In this document: positions 52,676 to 61,858 of the stretch, in pieces
Layout of the letters: the number at the start of each line of letters is the position of its first letter
How positions within the stretch are numbered: position 1 is the first letter of the stretch
Origin: JACQXM01 sp964569425
GTDB lineage: Bacteria > Planctomycetota > Phycisphaerae > UBA1845
Direction of reading: 5' to 3'
Assembly (NCBI GenBank): GCA_964569425.1
Contig: CAZMVD010000003.1
Coordinates: 23,006 to 87,005, forward strand
DNA: 64,000 bases
Made by a program: the position numbers and the translations under genes
Notes under the pieces: generated by a model
Databases searched by the model: none
The model's input: the letters and a program-made list of their open reading frames with translations, nothing else
Told to the model about the DNA's origin: nothing

Positions 52676-54691
52676 CTACCAATCTTCGGGCTCGATTTCA
52701 CCTTCGACCCATCGGGCGTGGCGGTTGATGATCCTGCGAGCCTGGTCGCCTTCAAGACGCTGCTCACGTCCGCTGGGCCAGCGGATTTCGAGGCGCTCCA
52801 CATCGTTCACGTCCGGCACGCCGAAATGGACGGCGTGTTCGGACTGGGACGCAAAGCCCATGCCGCCCTGCACTTCGCGGGTCTGGCGGCCGGTGGCGGT
52901 CCACAGGGTGACCCGGGCGCCGACCGCGTCCGCGGTGGACGCAAAGCGTCGGCCGCCGATTTCCACCGGCCGGTCGGGGCGGCCGACGAGCTTGAGGCGC
53001 AAATACCCGCGGCGCGAACTGGCGCCGTCCGCGGCTTCGCGAAGTGCCGCGCGGGTGTCATTCACATAATAGCAGGACGGGCCGCCCTGGTTGGCGACGT
53101 ACATGTCCAGCCAGCCGTCGCGGTTGAAGTCGGCGACGGCGATGCCGCGGCCGTTGAAGGTGTCGGCGATGCCGGCGCGTTCGGCGACGTCGACAAAGCT
53201 GGGCGTTTCCACGGAGGGTGCGGCGGATGGAGGCGCGCCGATGGTCGGAGCACCGTCGGCTTCGGAGGCTGCGAACCCTGCGCTGGTCCGCGCGGGCTCA
53301 AGCCCGGGGCGCGCCCGGGCTACCTGCATGAACAGGCGTCCGCGTTCGCGGCCGGAAAGGTCGCGGGTGCCCATCACCGGCCAGTCGCGCGCGTCGGCGG
53401 TCTGGTTCTTGGTCTGGGTGACCATTTCCTGGATGGCGAACCAGTAGTTGCGGTCGGCGTCGCCGGTGACGAAGCCGTTGACGGTGTAGATGTCCAGCCA
53501 TCCGTCGTTGTTGAAGTCCGCGAATTTTCCGCCCCAGCCCCAGCCGCCGTCGTGGGTCCGCGCGGCCTCGGCCACGTTGCGAAAGCCGCGGCCGCCGGGG
53601 CAGAGCGGATCCAGGCAGTTGAGCCAGAGCATGTTGCCCTCGTCGGTCTTGTAGTGGCGTTGGAGGATGTTGGTGACGTAGATGTCGAGGTAGCCGTTGT
53701 TGTTGACGTCGCCCATGTCGACGTTCATGCCCTTCCACCAGTCGTTGCCCACGCCGGGATGGCCGCGCGGATCTACTACGAGGCGGAAGCGCGGGGGCGA
53801 CTCGGCGGCGCCGGTGTTGAGGTACAGTTCGTCGGGGCCGAAGTCGTTGGCGAGGTAGAGATCGGGCCAGCCGTCGTTGTTGAGATCGCCGGCGCCGACC
53901 GCGAGCGTCCAGCCGGTGAAGTTCAGTCCGACGGCTTCGGTCACGTCTTCGAAGGTGCCGTCGCCGCGGTTGCGGTAGAACACGTTGCGCCCGCCGTTGT
54001 CGGCGTGGGTGAAGGTCTCGTGCATGACTCGTGTGGACACGGGGTCCCAGAGGTTGCTGCGGACCATTTCGCCGGTTTTCGGATCGCGCACGCGTTCGGC
54101 GAAATAGTTGCCGACGAGGATGTCGAGGTGGCCGTCGCGGTCGTAGTCCAGAAAGGTGGCGCCGTTGGCGTAACCCCAGTAGTCCACGCCGGCTGTGCGG
54201 CTGATGTCTGTGAAGGTGCCGTCGCCATTGTTGCGGAAGAGCTGATTGGCCTCGGCCCATTTGACCACGTAGAGATCGAGCCGGCCGTCATTATCAATAT
54301 CGCCCCAGATGGCGTGCATGGAGGCGCCTTCGGGGTTGCCGCAGCCGACGCCGGCGCGGGCGGTGACGTCTTCAAACGTGCCGTCGCCGCGATTGCGGAA
54401 CAGGCGGTTGGCATCGCCGCGGCCGGAGTTGGTGACGTATAGATCCACGTGTCCATCGTTGTCGAAATCGCCCGCCGCCGCCGCGGCACCGACGGAGGAA
54501 AGCCAGGGCATGATGTTTTCGAACACGTCCGCCAGGCGGACCATGGTGTGATCGTTTCGGCAGCCGGCTTCCGCGGCGCGTTCGACGAAGCGGACGTGAT
54601 CGTGAAAGGTACGGTCGTCGCGCGGCATCAGCCAGGCGTAGCCGCCGACCAGCGCCAGCAGCATGAACGTGAATCGAAGCGCCTGACTCAT
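52676..54691 (-). CDS. CRTAC1-family FG-GAP/VCBS repeat protein with ASPIC/UnbV domain
   Basis: 671 residues with an N-terminal membrane or signal segment (FTFMLLALVGGYAWLM). At least seven calcium-binding FG-GAP/VCBS repeats follow, each of D-x-D/N-x-DG-x-x-D-L/I-Y/V type: DFDNDGHVDLYVTN, DIDNDGRLDLYVVK, DYDRDGHLDILVGN, DLNNDGWPDLYLAN, DVNNNGYLDIYVTN, DFNNDGWLDIYTVN and DFNRDGWLDMYVAN. The C-terminus (YLRLKLVGRPDRPVEIGG...AVGARVTL, REVQGGMGFASQSEHAVHFG, RLEIRWPSG) is the ASPIC/UnbV domain. A low-complexity linker (ARARPGLEPARTSAG onwards) is encoded by a REP-like string at 53286-53306. It is likely exported; the function of UnbV is unknown. Confidence 0.88.
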   Translation of the reverse strand: MSQALRFTFMLLALVGGYAWLMPRDDRTFHDHVRFVERAAEAGCRNDHTMVRLADVFENIMPWLSSVGAAAAAGDFDNDGHVDLYVTNSGRGDANRLFRNRGDGTFEDVTARAGVGCGNPEGASMHAIWGDIDNDGRLDLYVVKWAEANQLFRNNGDGTFTDISRTAGVDYWGYANGATFLDYDRDGHLDILVGNYFAERVRDPKTGEMVRSNLWDPVSTRVMHETFTHADNGGRNVFYRNRGDGTFEDVTEAVGLNFTGWTLAVGAGDLNNDGWPDLYLANDFGPDELYLNTGAAESPPRFRLVVDPRGHPGVGNDWWKGMNVDMGDVNNNGYLDIYVTNILQRHYKTDEGNMLWLNCLDPLCPGGRGFRNVAEAARTHDGGWGWGGKFADFNNDGWLDIYTVNGFVTGDADRNYWFAIQEMVTQTKNQTADARDWPVMGTRDLSGRERGRLFMQVARARPGLEPARTSAGFAASEADGAPTIGAPPSAAPSVETPSFVDVAERAGIADTFNGRGIAVADFNRDGWLDMYVANQGGPSCYYVNDTRAALREAADGASSRRGYLRLKLVGRPDRPVEIGGRRFASTADAVGARVTLWTATGRQTREVQGGMGFASQSEHAVHFGVPDVNDVERLEIRWPSGREQRLEGDQARRIINRHARWVEGEIEPEDW

Positions 54692-54981
54692 CCGGCCCTG
54701 TCCGAACTCGCGAAACGAACGGCGACTGGAACTCTCCGTATCGGAATCATAGCATGATCACGCATCCCCATGGAACACCTCGACCCGGCGACTCATTGAA
54801 TTCGGCGTTGCGCGCGTGGGGGTCCGGGGTCGGGTTTCAAGGACACCAGGAAGGAGGCCCGTCCGGCACGCGCGAAGCGCAGTAGCAGGGCGCGTGGCAG
54901 AATAGACACGGGGTGTTACACTGCGGATATCGTCATCGTATGGCAGAATTCCCGGCGAGACTGAATATGAGGCGCGGAACC

Positions 54982-56139
54982 ATGGAAGGGCGATTCGCTG
55001 CGATCATTGGGGCGATGCTGTTGCTGGGGTGGGGGTACCGGTCTGCGGCATTCGGCGGACAGGAAACCCCGGTGCGCGAGGGGAACGCCGCGCGTACGGA
55101 GACGGAGGCCGCGGCGTCCGGGACCGACCCTGTTGGGCGGCCTGCGGAAGCAAGCGGCACCATCGAGCTGGCGCCTATCGATGGAATCGCGGACGAATCG
55201 GCGTACCGGCAGGCGGTTGCCCGGCGCGCCGGAGAATTCGCACGGCAGGCGGAACACGCTGACGATAACGCGCTGGCGGTGGACTTGCTGCTGGTCGCGG
55301 CCAATCAGGTGCTGGCCTATGAGCTGGAGCCGGCGTGCACGCGGCGCATGTTGTTTCTGCCGCCGAAAGGTCAAGCGCAAGGTGACGCCGCCTCCGCGGA
55401 GTCACTGCAAAGGGTGGACGACTGGCTGGCGCGAGCAGAGAAAGCACTGGAGTCGCTGGCGGAGAGAGATACCACACCCGCGGAGTGGTCGGCTGCGGCG
55501 CAAGGTAAGTTGAGTGCGCTGCGTGCGTTCAGTCATGCGCTGCGCGCCTACCTGTTGCCGGGATCGCAGCTCGAAGGGGCACGATCGGCGCGCCAGGCAG
55601 CGTCGGCCATCGCCATACTTCTGGAGGACGATCGACCGGGGATGTTTGCGGCTGCGGCGCTTTGGCAGTCTCTGCTGCGCGAGAAAGAGGAGGATCCGAC
55701 GCCGTCGTTGGACGTCCTTCCCATGGTGCTTTCGGAGCATCGACGCGAGGCGCTGCCGTTTTCGTTCTTCGGGCGCTTGCAGCGCTGCCGCGTGCTGGCG
55801 GCGCACGGGAAGCACGCCGTGGCGCTGGCGCTGCTGACGCAATTCGAGGAGCGGTGTTCCTCCTGGTTTTCCAGCGAGGCGGAGCGTGCTGACGCGGCGC
55901 GCGCGATAGCGGCCGTTCAGATGGAAGTTCTGCGCGAATGGCACACGGCGCTGGCCGAGTCCGGTGATACGGCCGCGCGCGCCTGGTGCAAGGAACGAAT
56001 GGAGAGATTGACGGAGCAGTACTTTGGCGGTGAACGGCGCACGGTGCTGCGCCTCAGCCCGGCGGTGCCGCTGGTTGCCGCCGCCGAGGCGCTCAGGCAT
56101 CATGCGCCGCAGTCGCGTGAACCAGCCGCCGAAGAGTGA
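54982..56139 (+). CDS. Exported helical protein of unknown function
   Basis: 385 residues from 54982 (GAGG nine bases upstream); an ATG at 54967 is also possible and adds five residues. A signal peptide (FAAIIGAMLLLGWGYRSAAFG) precedes an acidic linker. The rest is helical and Ala/Arg/Glu-rich: LAVDLLLVAANQVLAYELEPACTRRML, DWLARAEKALESLAERD, FSHALRAYLLPGSQLEGAR and LLTQFEERCSSWFSSEAERADAARAIAAVQM. Two or three loose helical repeats may be present. No family is recognised. Convergent with the glycosyltransferase at 56177, 37 bases away. Confidence 0.6.
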   Translation: MEGRFAAIIGAMLLLGWGYRSAAFGGQETPVREGNAARTETEAAASGTDPVGRPAEASGTIELAPIDGIADESAYRQAVARRAGEFARQAEHADDNALAVDLLLVAANQVLAYELEPACTRRMLFLPPKGQAQGDAASAESLQRVDDWLARAEKALESLAERDTTPAEWSAAAQGKLSALRAFSHALRAYLLPGSQLEGARSARQAASAIAILLEDDRPGMFAAAALWQSLLREKEEDPTPSLDVLPMVLSEHRREALPFSFFGRLQRCRVLAAHGKHAVALALLTQFEERCSSWFSSEAERADAARAIAAVQMEVLREWHTALAESGDTAARAWCKERMERLTEQYFGGERRTVLRLSPAVPLVAAAEALRHHAPQSREPAAEE

Positions 56140-56176
56140 ACGGCGCCGACTCCGGAAACTAACGGGTGCGGCGAAG

Positions 56177-56968
56177 TCACCCCCGGGACGATCGGCGGAT
56201 ATCCTTCCGCAACAGAAACAACTCCTTGAAAGCACGGGCGATGACACCCAGGTTGGCCCCGGTTGAGGCTCCCGCGGTGCGCGGGTAGTGGTGCACGCCA
56301 ATTTGCCCGATGGTGTATCCGCGGCGTTTGGCGCGCGTGAGGATTTCCGCGTCGATCAGCGCCCCCATGGATTTCATCTCGATCTCGTCGAACAGGGCGC
56401 GGGGGTAGAGCTTGAACGCACAGTCAATGTCGCGCAGCCACAGGTTGAACACTATGTTGACCAACAGCGTCCAGCCGAAGGCGTTGACCTTGCGCATGAA
56501 GGCGTCCTGGCGGTCAAGCCGATAGGCGCTCACGATATCGAAGCGGTCGAGCAGGGGAAGGAGCCTTTCGATTTCGTCAAAGTCGAACTGCCCGTCCCCG
56601 TCGGTGTAGAACACCCACGGCTTGGTCGCCGCGCGAAAGCCGCGTTGCAGCGCGCCGCCGTAACCGAGGTTGGGGCGGTTGTGGACGGCGCGGACGTTGG
56701 GCAGTTCAGCGGCAAGGCGATCGGCGATTTCGCCGGTGCGGTCGCGGCTGCCGTCGTCGACGATAATGATCTCGTAATCGTCGGCGATTCGCTGTACGGC
56801 GCGCAGGGCGGCACGGGTGGTGTTCTCGACGTTGGCTTCCTCGTTGTAGCAGGGGAAGAAGACGCTGAGGGAGAGCGGCCGGAGAGACGGTTTGGCGGGC
56901 AACGAATACGCTCCTGCACGGCAATCAGGCCATGGCGGCCGATTCACCGCATCGGTGAGTCGGTCCAC
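56177..56968 (-). CDS. Family 2 glycosyltransferase (polyprenyl-phosphate sugar transferase-like)
   Basis: 263 residues from a GTG at 56968; the conserved part begins at LSVFFPCYNEEANVENT about residue 33, and a TTG at 56902 is an alternative start. GT-A motifs: EIIIVDDGSRDRTGEIAD, LGYGGALQRGFRAATKPWVFYTDGDGQFDFDEI (the DGDGQ acids bind metal), and YRLDRQD. NIVFNLWLRDIDCAFKLYPR follows the usual dolichol/undecaprenyl-phosphate transferase pattern. The C-terminus has no strong membrane segment. It ends the minus-strand glycosylation cluster. Confidence 0.85.
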   Translation of the reverse strand: MDRLTDAVNRPPWPDCRAGAYSLPAKPSLRPLSLSVFFPCYNEEANVENTTRAALRAVQRIADDYEIIIVDDGSRDRTGEIADRLAAELPNVRAVHNRPNLGYGGALQRGFRAATKPWVFYTDGDGQFDFDEIERLLPLLDRFDIVSAYRLDRQDAFMRKVNAFGWTLLVNIVFNLWLRDIDCAFKLYPRALFDEIEMKSMGALIDAEILTRAKRRGYTIGQIGVHHYPRTAGASTGANLGVIARAFKELFLLRKDIRRSSRG

Positions 56969-57127
56969 AAGGGCGCAAGCATACCCGTAAATACGTAGTC
57001 GTTGAAAGGGGACCAGGCGGAACTTGCGACCCGCGAGCGGGGGGCGGTGGCCTCCCCGCTGCGAGCGGATCGCGGTAGATTCGAAGCGCCCGGCACGGCG
57101 GCCCGGCGTCGCGACCTCATCGGAACG

Positions 57128-57403
57128 TCACTGTGGTGGGGGCTCCTCTTCGAGCATTTTGCGTAGTTGCGCGTTTTCACGCCGCGTGGCTTCCAGGTCA
57201 AAGAGAATGTACTTGATACTCAAGCGGACGAAGTCGATGCTTTCCTGGAGGCTGTTCACCGTCTCTTTCAACTGGCGATGGCGCTCGCGCGTCTGCTCCG
57301 CGAGTAGCTCAAGTTTGTCGCGTTCATTGGCCGGCAGGGTACCGATCTCGGCGATCAGTTCCGCCAGTTTCCGCTGAAATGTCTCTTCGTTCATCAATGC
57401 CAT
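57128..57403 (-). CDS. Small coiled-coil protein
   Basis: 91 residues from 57403 (GGAGG lies ten bases upstream; ATG 57394 is three codons inside). The protein is a single long amphipathic helix: FQRKLAELIAEIGTLPANERDKLELLAEQTRERHRQLKETVNSLQESIDFVRLSIKYILFDLEATRRENAQLRKMLEEE. It has no signal peptide. Similar short coiled coils are common in planctomycetes without known role. Located between the glycosyltransferase and FAD oxidoreductase genes, about 160 and 250 bases away. The gap 57404-57653 shows nothing. Confidence 0.65.
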   Translation of the reverse strand: MALMNEETFQRKLAELIAEIGTLPANERDKLELLAEQTRERHRQLKETVNSLQESIDFVRLSIKYILFDLEATRRENAQLRKMLEEEPPPQ

Positions 57404-57653
57404 TCCCCTCCAACCTCCGCCCTTGGCTTCTTTCGCTTCTTCTGCCGCCCGCACCGATCGTAGCTTCCGATGGACTGCCGGCGGCCCCTTGTTCAAGTGT
57501 AGGCACGCACCAGAGCGAAGTCGCGTGCATTGCATTCTGCGACACAGCGACGCAAGCCCGAAGCCCGAAACGCGGCCGTAGCGCGCAGCGCCGGCCCGGC
57601 AAGTCCGATACTCCTCCCAACGCGGCCGTGCTGGGGTAGCGTGCGAAGAGCGA

Positions 57654-59072
57654 TCAGTCTTCGACGACGTGGTGGGTGAATTCCTCGCGACAGGCGGCCC
57701 AGCGTTCGCGGTCGAAGCGACCCTGTTGATCCAGGCATTCCACAGCGGCGTAGGCCATGGCGAGGGCGTGGTGGGTGTTGTCGTGGGCGAAGAGCCCCTG
57801 GCGACCGAAAGAAAGGAACCGATCGAGGTTACCGGCCCAATCGTCGAGGGGCCGGAAATGCTGCTCGTAGCCGGCGCGATATACGGGATAGGCGTGGGGC
57901 AGGCGGTGAACGACGGTGCGGAGAATCGGCGCAGTGATGGGGATGCCGCTGCGGGCGAGGCCATCGCTCATGACCTCGGTCAGTTCGGCGTCCGAGGCGG
58001 TCCAAACGGCATCATTGGTGGTGCAGGGCAGTTCGCCGCAAAGGACCGTTCGGTCTGCGGGTACGATGCTGCCGCTGTAGTTCTTGGGCTCGGAGAGGCG
58101 GGTGAGTTTGACGTCGGCCTCGGGAAAATAGTGGGCGTCGAAAGGGGTGAACTGCGGCGTGCCGAGTACCAGGTAAATGAGCAGCATGGCCCGGGATTCG
58201 TTGTGGGCGGCGGCCTGCCGGACTTCCGGCGGCGCCGGCGGGCTGATCAGACGCGGGAGCAAGGCGATCGGAACGGTGGACCAGACGTAGTCGGCCTCGA
58301 CCTGGGTGACGTTTCCCTGACACTCGATCTCTAGACGGTGCGGCATTCCCAAGGTTACCTGACGGACGGTCGTGTTCAGGCGAATCTCTGCGCCGGCGGC
58401 GTGCGCGGCGTCGGCAATGGCCCGGCTGATCTGACCGAAGCCGTGCCGCGGATAATAAAACCGACCCGCCCCGGGGGCGCGCATGCCCGGGACGATGCTC
58501 AGCACTTTGCGAATCATCTTGCCCAGCGAACCGGCGGAGACGCGGCGGTGCGCCTGAGTGGCGGACAGTTCGTCCGGCGGAAGGCCCCACATCTTGACGG
58601 CGTAGGGAAAATAGAAATCCCGGCAGATGGTCCGACCGAGACCGCGCTGAAGGACGGTGGCGAAGTTTTCGGGCGAATGATTGGTGGCGCGCGAGACCAT
58701 CTTGGCGACGGCATCGAATCCGACGCCGAGTGCAAAGGTGGGCGGCAGGCGCAGGGCCAGATCGACGGGCTTGAGGGGAAAGTGGATCCAACGGCCGCGC
58801 AGGCGAATGCGCCCGTGACGGGGGCGATTGAGAAGGTCGTCGCCCAGGAGTTCCTCGATATCGCGGAGGATGCGCGGGTTTGTGGCGGGATGGAGGCGGT
58901 GGCTGCCGAAATCGACGAAGACGCCATCGAGGTGGAAGCCGCCGGCGTTGCCGCCGACGTCATCACGACGCTCCAGCACCACGGCTTGTCCTTTGCCCTG
59001 TTTGTGCAGTTGCCAGGCGGCGCCCAACCCGGCAGGCCCGGCGCCGAGGATGGCGATTCGCGGAAGGCTCAT
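57654..59072 (-). CDS. FAD-dependent oxidoreductase of surface-polymer clusters (protoporphyrinogen oxidase/UDP-galactopyranose mutase-like)
   Basis: 472 residues. FAD motif IAILGAGPAGLGAAWQL opens the protein, followed by the ERR-DDVGGNAGGF loop that holds the ribityl chain, and FVDFGSHRLHPATNP. The C-terminal FAD motif is near RFLSFGRQGLFAHDNTHHALAMAYAAVECL. The overall layout resembles amine-oxidase-fold enzymes and UDP-galactopyranose mutase, often found beside glycosyltransferases. The substrate is unknown. The stop of the upstream hydrolase gene overlaps its ATG by four bases, so the two are translationally coupled. Confidence 0.82.
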   Translation of the reverse strand: MSLPRIAILGAGPAGLGAAWQLHKQGKGQAVVLERRDDVGGNAGGFHLDGVFVDFGSHRLHPATNPRILRDIEELLGDDLLNRPRHGRIRLRGRWIHFPLKPVDLALRLPPTFALGVGFDAVAKMVSRATNHSPENFATVLQRGLGRTICRDFYFPYAVKMWGLPPDELSATQAHRRVSAGSLGKMIRKVLSIVPGMRAPGAGRFYYPRHGFGQISRAIADAAHAAGAEIRLNTTVRQVTLGMPHRLEIECQGNVTQVEADYVWSTVPIALLPRLISPPAPPEVRQAAAHNESRAMLLIYLVLGTPQFTPFDAHYFPEADVKLTRLSEPKNYSGSIVPADRTVLCGELPCTTNDAVWTASDAELTEVMSDGLARSGIPITAPILRTVVHRLPHAYPVYRAGYEQHFRPLDDWAGNLDRFLSFGRQGLFAHDNTHHALAMAYAAVECLDQQGRFDRERWAACREEFTHHVVED

Positions 59073-60250
59073 GGTGTTGGCTGCTCCGTGGGCGGAAGTC
59101 GACGTTTCAGGAATTCGATGGCCGCGGCGTTGTCGAACTCGTGGCGAAGACCGGGGGTGATGAATTTCTCGATGTGGTCGGCGTGGCCCGCCGCGGCGTA
59201 AATCCGCTGGGCGGCGTCGAACTCGGGCAGGGAACTCTCATTAAAGGCGGCACAGCGTTCATGGACATTCGTGTCGTTGGCGCCCCAATGGACAAGAACA
59301 GGTCGCGGGGCGATGAGGCCAAGGCAGTCGCTCAAGCCCAGCCATTCGGCGATGCCGGGCACCGCCTCATAGCTGTCGTGACGGCTATACAGGAAGTTGG
59401 CGGCATGGGAACTGACGCAGCCGGAGGCGACGACGGCGCGGATGCGTTCGTGCAGCGCGGCCAGGTAGATGGCGGCCTTGCCGCCGGAGCTGAAGCCGAC
59501 GACGCCGATGCGATCAGGAACGACCTCCGGGCGGCTCTGAAGGTAATGCAGCGCGGCGTCGGCATCGGCGACGACCAGCCCCAAGGCCGTGCGACCGGCG
59601 GCCAAACACCACGCGACGTGCGAGTTGACGTCGACCCGATTTGGCGGATCAGACATCCTCGACAGGTAGCCGAACCCACGAGCCTCGATGGTCAGCACCA
59701 CGTATCCGGCGCGGGCCAGTGCCATGGCATTGGCATGTTGGTAGTCGGGCACGATCCCCGCGGTGGCCACGATGCCGCGGCTGTGACCGGGCAGGACCAG
59801 GAGGGCGGCGCGCGGCGCATCGGTACACGGGAGCAGCAGAAACGCCGGCGTTTCGTGCGTGTCGGGGTGGGTCAGAACGAGCGTCTGGCGCACGACGTCG
59901 CCGAGGTTTTCCGTACGGACCAGCCGCGCGGTGGCGGTGCGGTCCGGGACATCGAGCGCGAGCAGTTCGTGCAGCTTGGCGCGGGCGCTGATTTGCCAGG
60001 CGGAGAATCGCTCGGGCGGGGCATTCTCATCGGAGAAGGCGAGCCTGGGCGGCGCGGCAGCAACCGCGTAACCGTTGGTCAGGGGAATGTCGGGAACCGG
60101 CTGGCGCACGTTATCCAGGTTGTGCCACAGCCGCCCCGGAATGCGATAGCGCACCATGCCCATGACGATGACGCCCATGCTCAGCACGAGCGCGACGCCC
60201 AGGGCGATAGCGAGTCGGCGGTACCTCTCGGCATGTAGTTCAGTGGTCAT
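59069..60250 (-). CDS. Membrane-anchored alpha/beta-hydrolase (acetyl esterase/dipeptidyl-peptidase-like fold)
   Basis: 393 residues. A single N-terminal membrane segment (LAIALGVALVLSMGVIVMGMV) anchors an extracytoplasmic hydrolase. The nucleophile is Ser in VGVVGFSSGGKAA, with LVHWGANDTNVH providing Asp and AAGHADH the His. RAALLVLPGHSRG and TIEARGFGYLSR resemble acetylxylan-esterase/DLH-type enzymes. It may remove acetyl or other ester groups from a surface polymer. Coupled by a four-base overlap to the FAD oxidoreductase; the upstream methyltransferase-like gene is 63 bases away. Confidence 0.78.
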   Translation of the reverse strand: MTTELHAERYRRLAIALGVALVLSMGVIVMGMVRYRIPGRLWHNLDNVRQPVPDIPLTNGYAVAAAPPRLAFSDENAPPERFSAWQISARAKLHELLALDVPDRTATARLVRTENLGDVVRQTLVLTHPDTHETPAFLLLPCTDAPRAALLVLPGHSRGIVATAGIVPDYQHANAMALARAGYVVLTIEARGFGYLSRMSDPPNRVDVNSHVAWCLAAGRTALGLVVADADAALHYLQSRPEVVPDRIGVVGFSSGGKAAIYLAALHERIRAVVASGCVSSHAANFLYSRHDSYEAVPGIAEWLGLSDCLGLIAPRPVLVHWGANDTNVHERCAAFNESSLPEFDAAQRIYAAAGHADHIEKFITPGLRHEFDNAAAIEFLKRRLPPTEQPTP

Positions 60251-60313
60251 GAATCTACGGTATTGGCTGGAGATGATCCTTGACCGCCATGGCTGCCGAA
60301 TCCGGAGCCGATA

Positions 60314-60907
60314 TTACACCACAAACGGGATGAACCTCTTGGTGGCCCGGCAATATTCGGCGTAGCCTTCCAGGCGATCGACCAGCATGGCCTCCTCGCG
60401 GACCGCCTGGCGGAGCACCACCGGCGTCAATAGCACGACCCCAAGAACCAGCCAGGAGTTCAGGGCCAGTTGCAGGCCATAGAGCAGAAGCAAATCGCCG
60501 ACATAGATGGGGTGGCGAATGAACCGGTACACGCCGCGGGAGACCACGGCCTGCTTCTTGAGCACTTGCGCCGTTTCGATATCCGACCAGTTGTCGCCCA
60601 GATGCAGCCGACCCATCATGGCGATGGCCAGGCCGAGGGTATAGAGCAGCACTCCGGCAAGTTGAAGACTTGTCGCATCCGGCGTCATGATCAGCAACGG
60701 CGTGAGCCAGTGATAGGGAATCATCGTCTGGGCGACGATACCCGCCAATATCGCCAGCTTGACCAGTTTGACCAGGCGCGCCTGCGGCGCGACGGGCGAC
60801 GGGGTCTCGGCCTGCGCCGGGCGCGGCTTGCGCTTGAGGATCTCCCACAGGGCCTTGTGGGCGATCAGGCCGGACAGCAGGTACGCACGCATCAACCAGT
60901 CGATCAT
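60314..60907 (-). CDS. Isoprenylcysteine carboxyl methyltransferase (ICMT)/phospholipid methyltransferase-like membrane protein
   Basis: 197 residues with about five hydrophobic segments (LAILAGIVAQTMIPYHWLTPLLIM, LQLAGVLLYTLGLAIAMMG, GDLLLLYGLQLALNSWLVLGVVLL). The family end motif is GVYRFIRHPIYVGDLLLLYG and EEAMLVDRLEGYAEYCRATKRFIPFVV, which binds S-adenosylmethionine in ICMT/PEMT enzymes. It methylates a small lipid or lipid-linked group at the membrane. It lies between a GT2 gene and an esterase in the glycosylation cluster, so a polyprenyl or glycolipid substrate is inferred. Confidence 0.82.
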   Translation of the reverse strand: MIDWLMRAYLLSGLIAHKALWEILKRKPRPAQAETPSPVAPQARLVKLVKLAILAGIVAQTMIPYHWLTPLLIMTPDATSLQLAGVLLYTLGLAIAMMGRLHLGDNWSDIETAQVLKKQAVVSRGVYRFIRHPIYVGDLLLLYGLQLALNSWLVLGVVLLTPVVLRQAVREEAMLVDRLEGYAEYCRATKRFIPFVV

Positions 60908-60922
60908 GGTGCAGTTCAGCCT

Positions 60923-61858
60923 TTACGAAGAAGGGAGAAGGTGGTCTTCCGAATCGTCCACGTCAGCGATCTTCACGCCGACGACGGCGTTGGGATTCAG
61001 TCGTCCCAGCCGCGTGGCCACGGCATCGCCCAACATGCCGATCAGCAGGATCAACAGGGCGCTCACGAATCCCAACAGCGCGGTGGCGGAGATATTCCGG
61101 TCTCCGGTGACGGCGAGGTCCAGGATGGTCTTGACCAGCCCGTAGATGAAACAGACCAGTACGATCGGCGCGAACACGCGCAGGGGCTTGAAGAGCATGG
61201 CCGTGCGCAGAATGAGAATAGCGAAACTGCCCGCATCCCAGGGGACGATTTTGGACTTGCCGGTCCGCTGGCGATAGTCGATCGGCTGGTAAACCACCGC
61301 GTACTTGTCGCTATGCAGCGCCATCGTGATGGTCGTCGTCCAACTGAACTGGTCGGGGAGAATGGGAAAATACTGCATGACCACGTCGCGGCGGAACACG
61401 CGCAAGCCACTGTTGAGATCCGGAATGGTCGAGCCGGTCACGTAGTTGGCCAAACGATTGAGTACCCATTTGGCGGGCCGGCGGACGAGGGGTATATGCA
61501 CGTTGGCCCCGGTTCGCGCGCCGACGACCATGTCGGCCTGCTCCAGCGCCGCGAGCATGTCCGGGAGGTGCTGTGCCGGATACGTCCCGTCGGCGTCGGT
61601 GATGGCGACGATGTCGTTGCGCGCCGCGGTGATGCCGGTTTTCAGGGCGGCGCCGTAGCCGCGGTTGGAGCGATGGCGCAGGACGCGTGCGCCGGCCGTG
61701 CGCGCGGCCGATGCGGTATCGTCGCGCGAGCCGTCGTCGACCACGATGATCTCCGGGACGATGCCGTGGCGTTCGAGCATGGCGCGCAACTCGGTAATCA
61801 CCGGGCCGACGGCCGGGCCTTCGTTGTAGGCAGGGATGACGATACTGAGCTTCTTCAT
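60923..61858 (-). CDS. Family 2 glycosyltransferase with C-terminal membrane anchor (dolichyl-phosphate mannosyltransferase-like)
   Basis: 311 residues from 61858 (GAAAGGAACC before the ATG). GT-A part: LSIVIPAYNEGPAVGPVI, EIIVVDDGSRDDTASAA, GYGAALKTGITAARNDIVAITDADGTYPAQHLPDM (DAD metal site). Two C-terminal membrane segments follow (VFAPIVLVCFIYGLVKTILDLA and LLGFVSALLILLIGMLGDAVATRL), as in polyprenyl-phosphate sugar synthases such as DPM1/GtrB. It makes a lipid-linked sugar that the upstream GT39-like protein could use. The genes overlap by four bases (ATGA). Confidence 0.87.
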   Translation of the reverse strand: MKKLSIVIPAYNEGPAVGPVITELRAMLERHGIVPEIIVVDDGSRDDTASAARTAGARVLRHRSNRGYGAALKTGITAARNDIVAITDADGTYPAQHLPDMLAALEQADMVVGARTGANVHIPLVRRPAKWVLNRLANYVTGSTIPDLNSGLRVFRRDVVMQYFPILPDQFSWTTTITMALHSDKYAVVYQPIDYRQRTGKSKIVPWDAGSFAILILRTAMLFKPLRVFAPIVLVCFIYGLVKTILDLAVTGDRNISATALLGFVSALLILLIGMLGDAVATRLGRLNPNAVVGVKIADVDDSEDHLLPSS

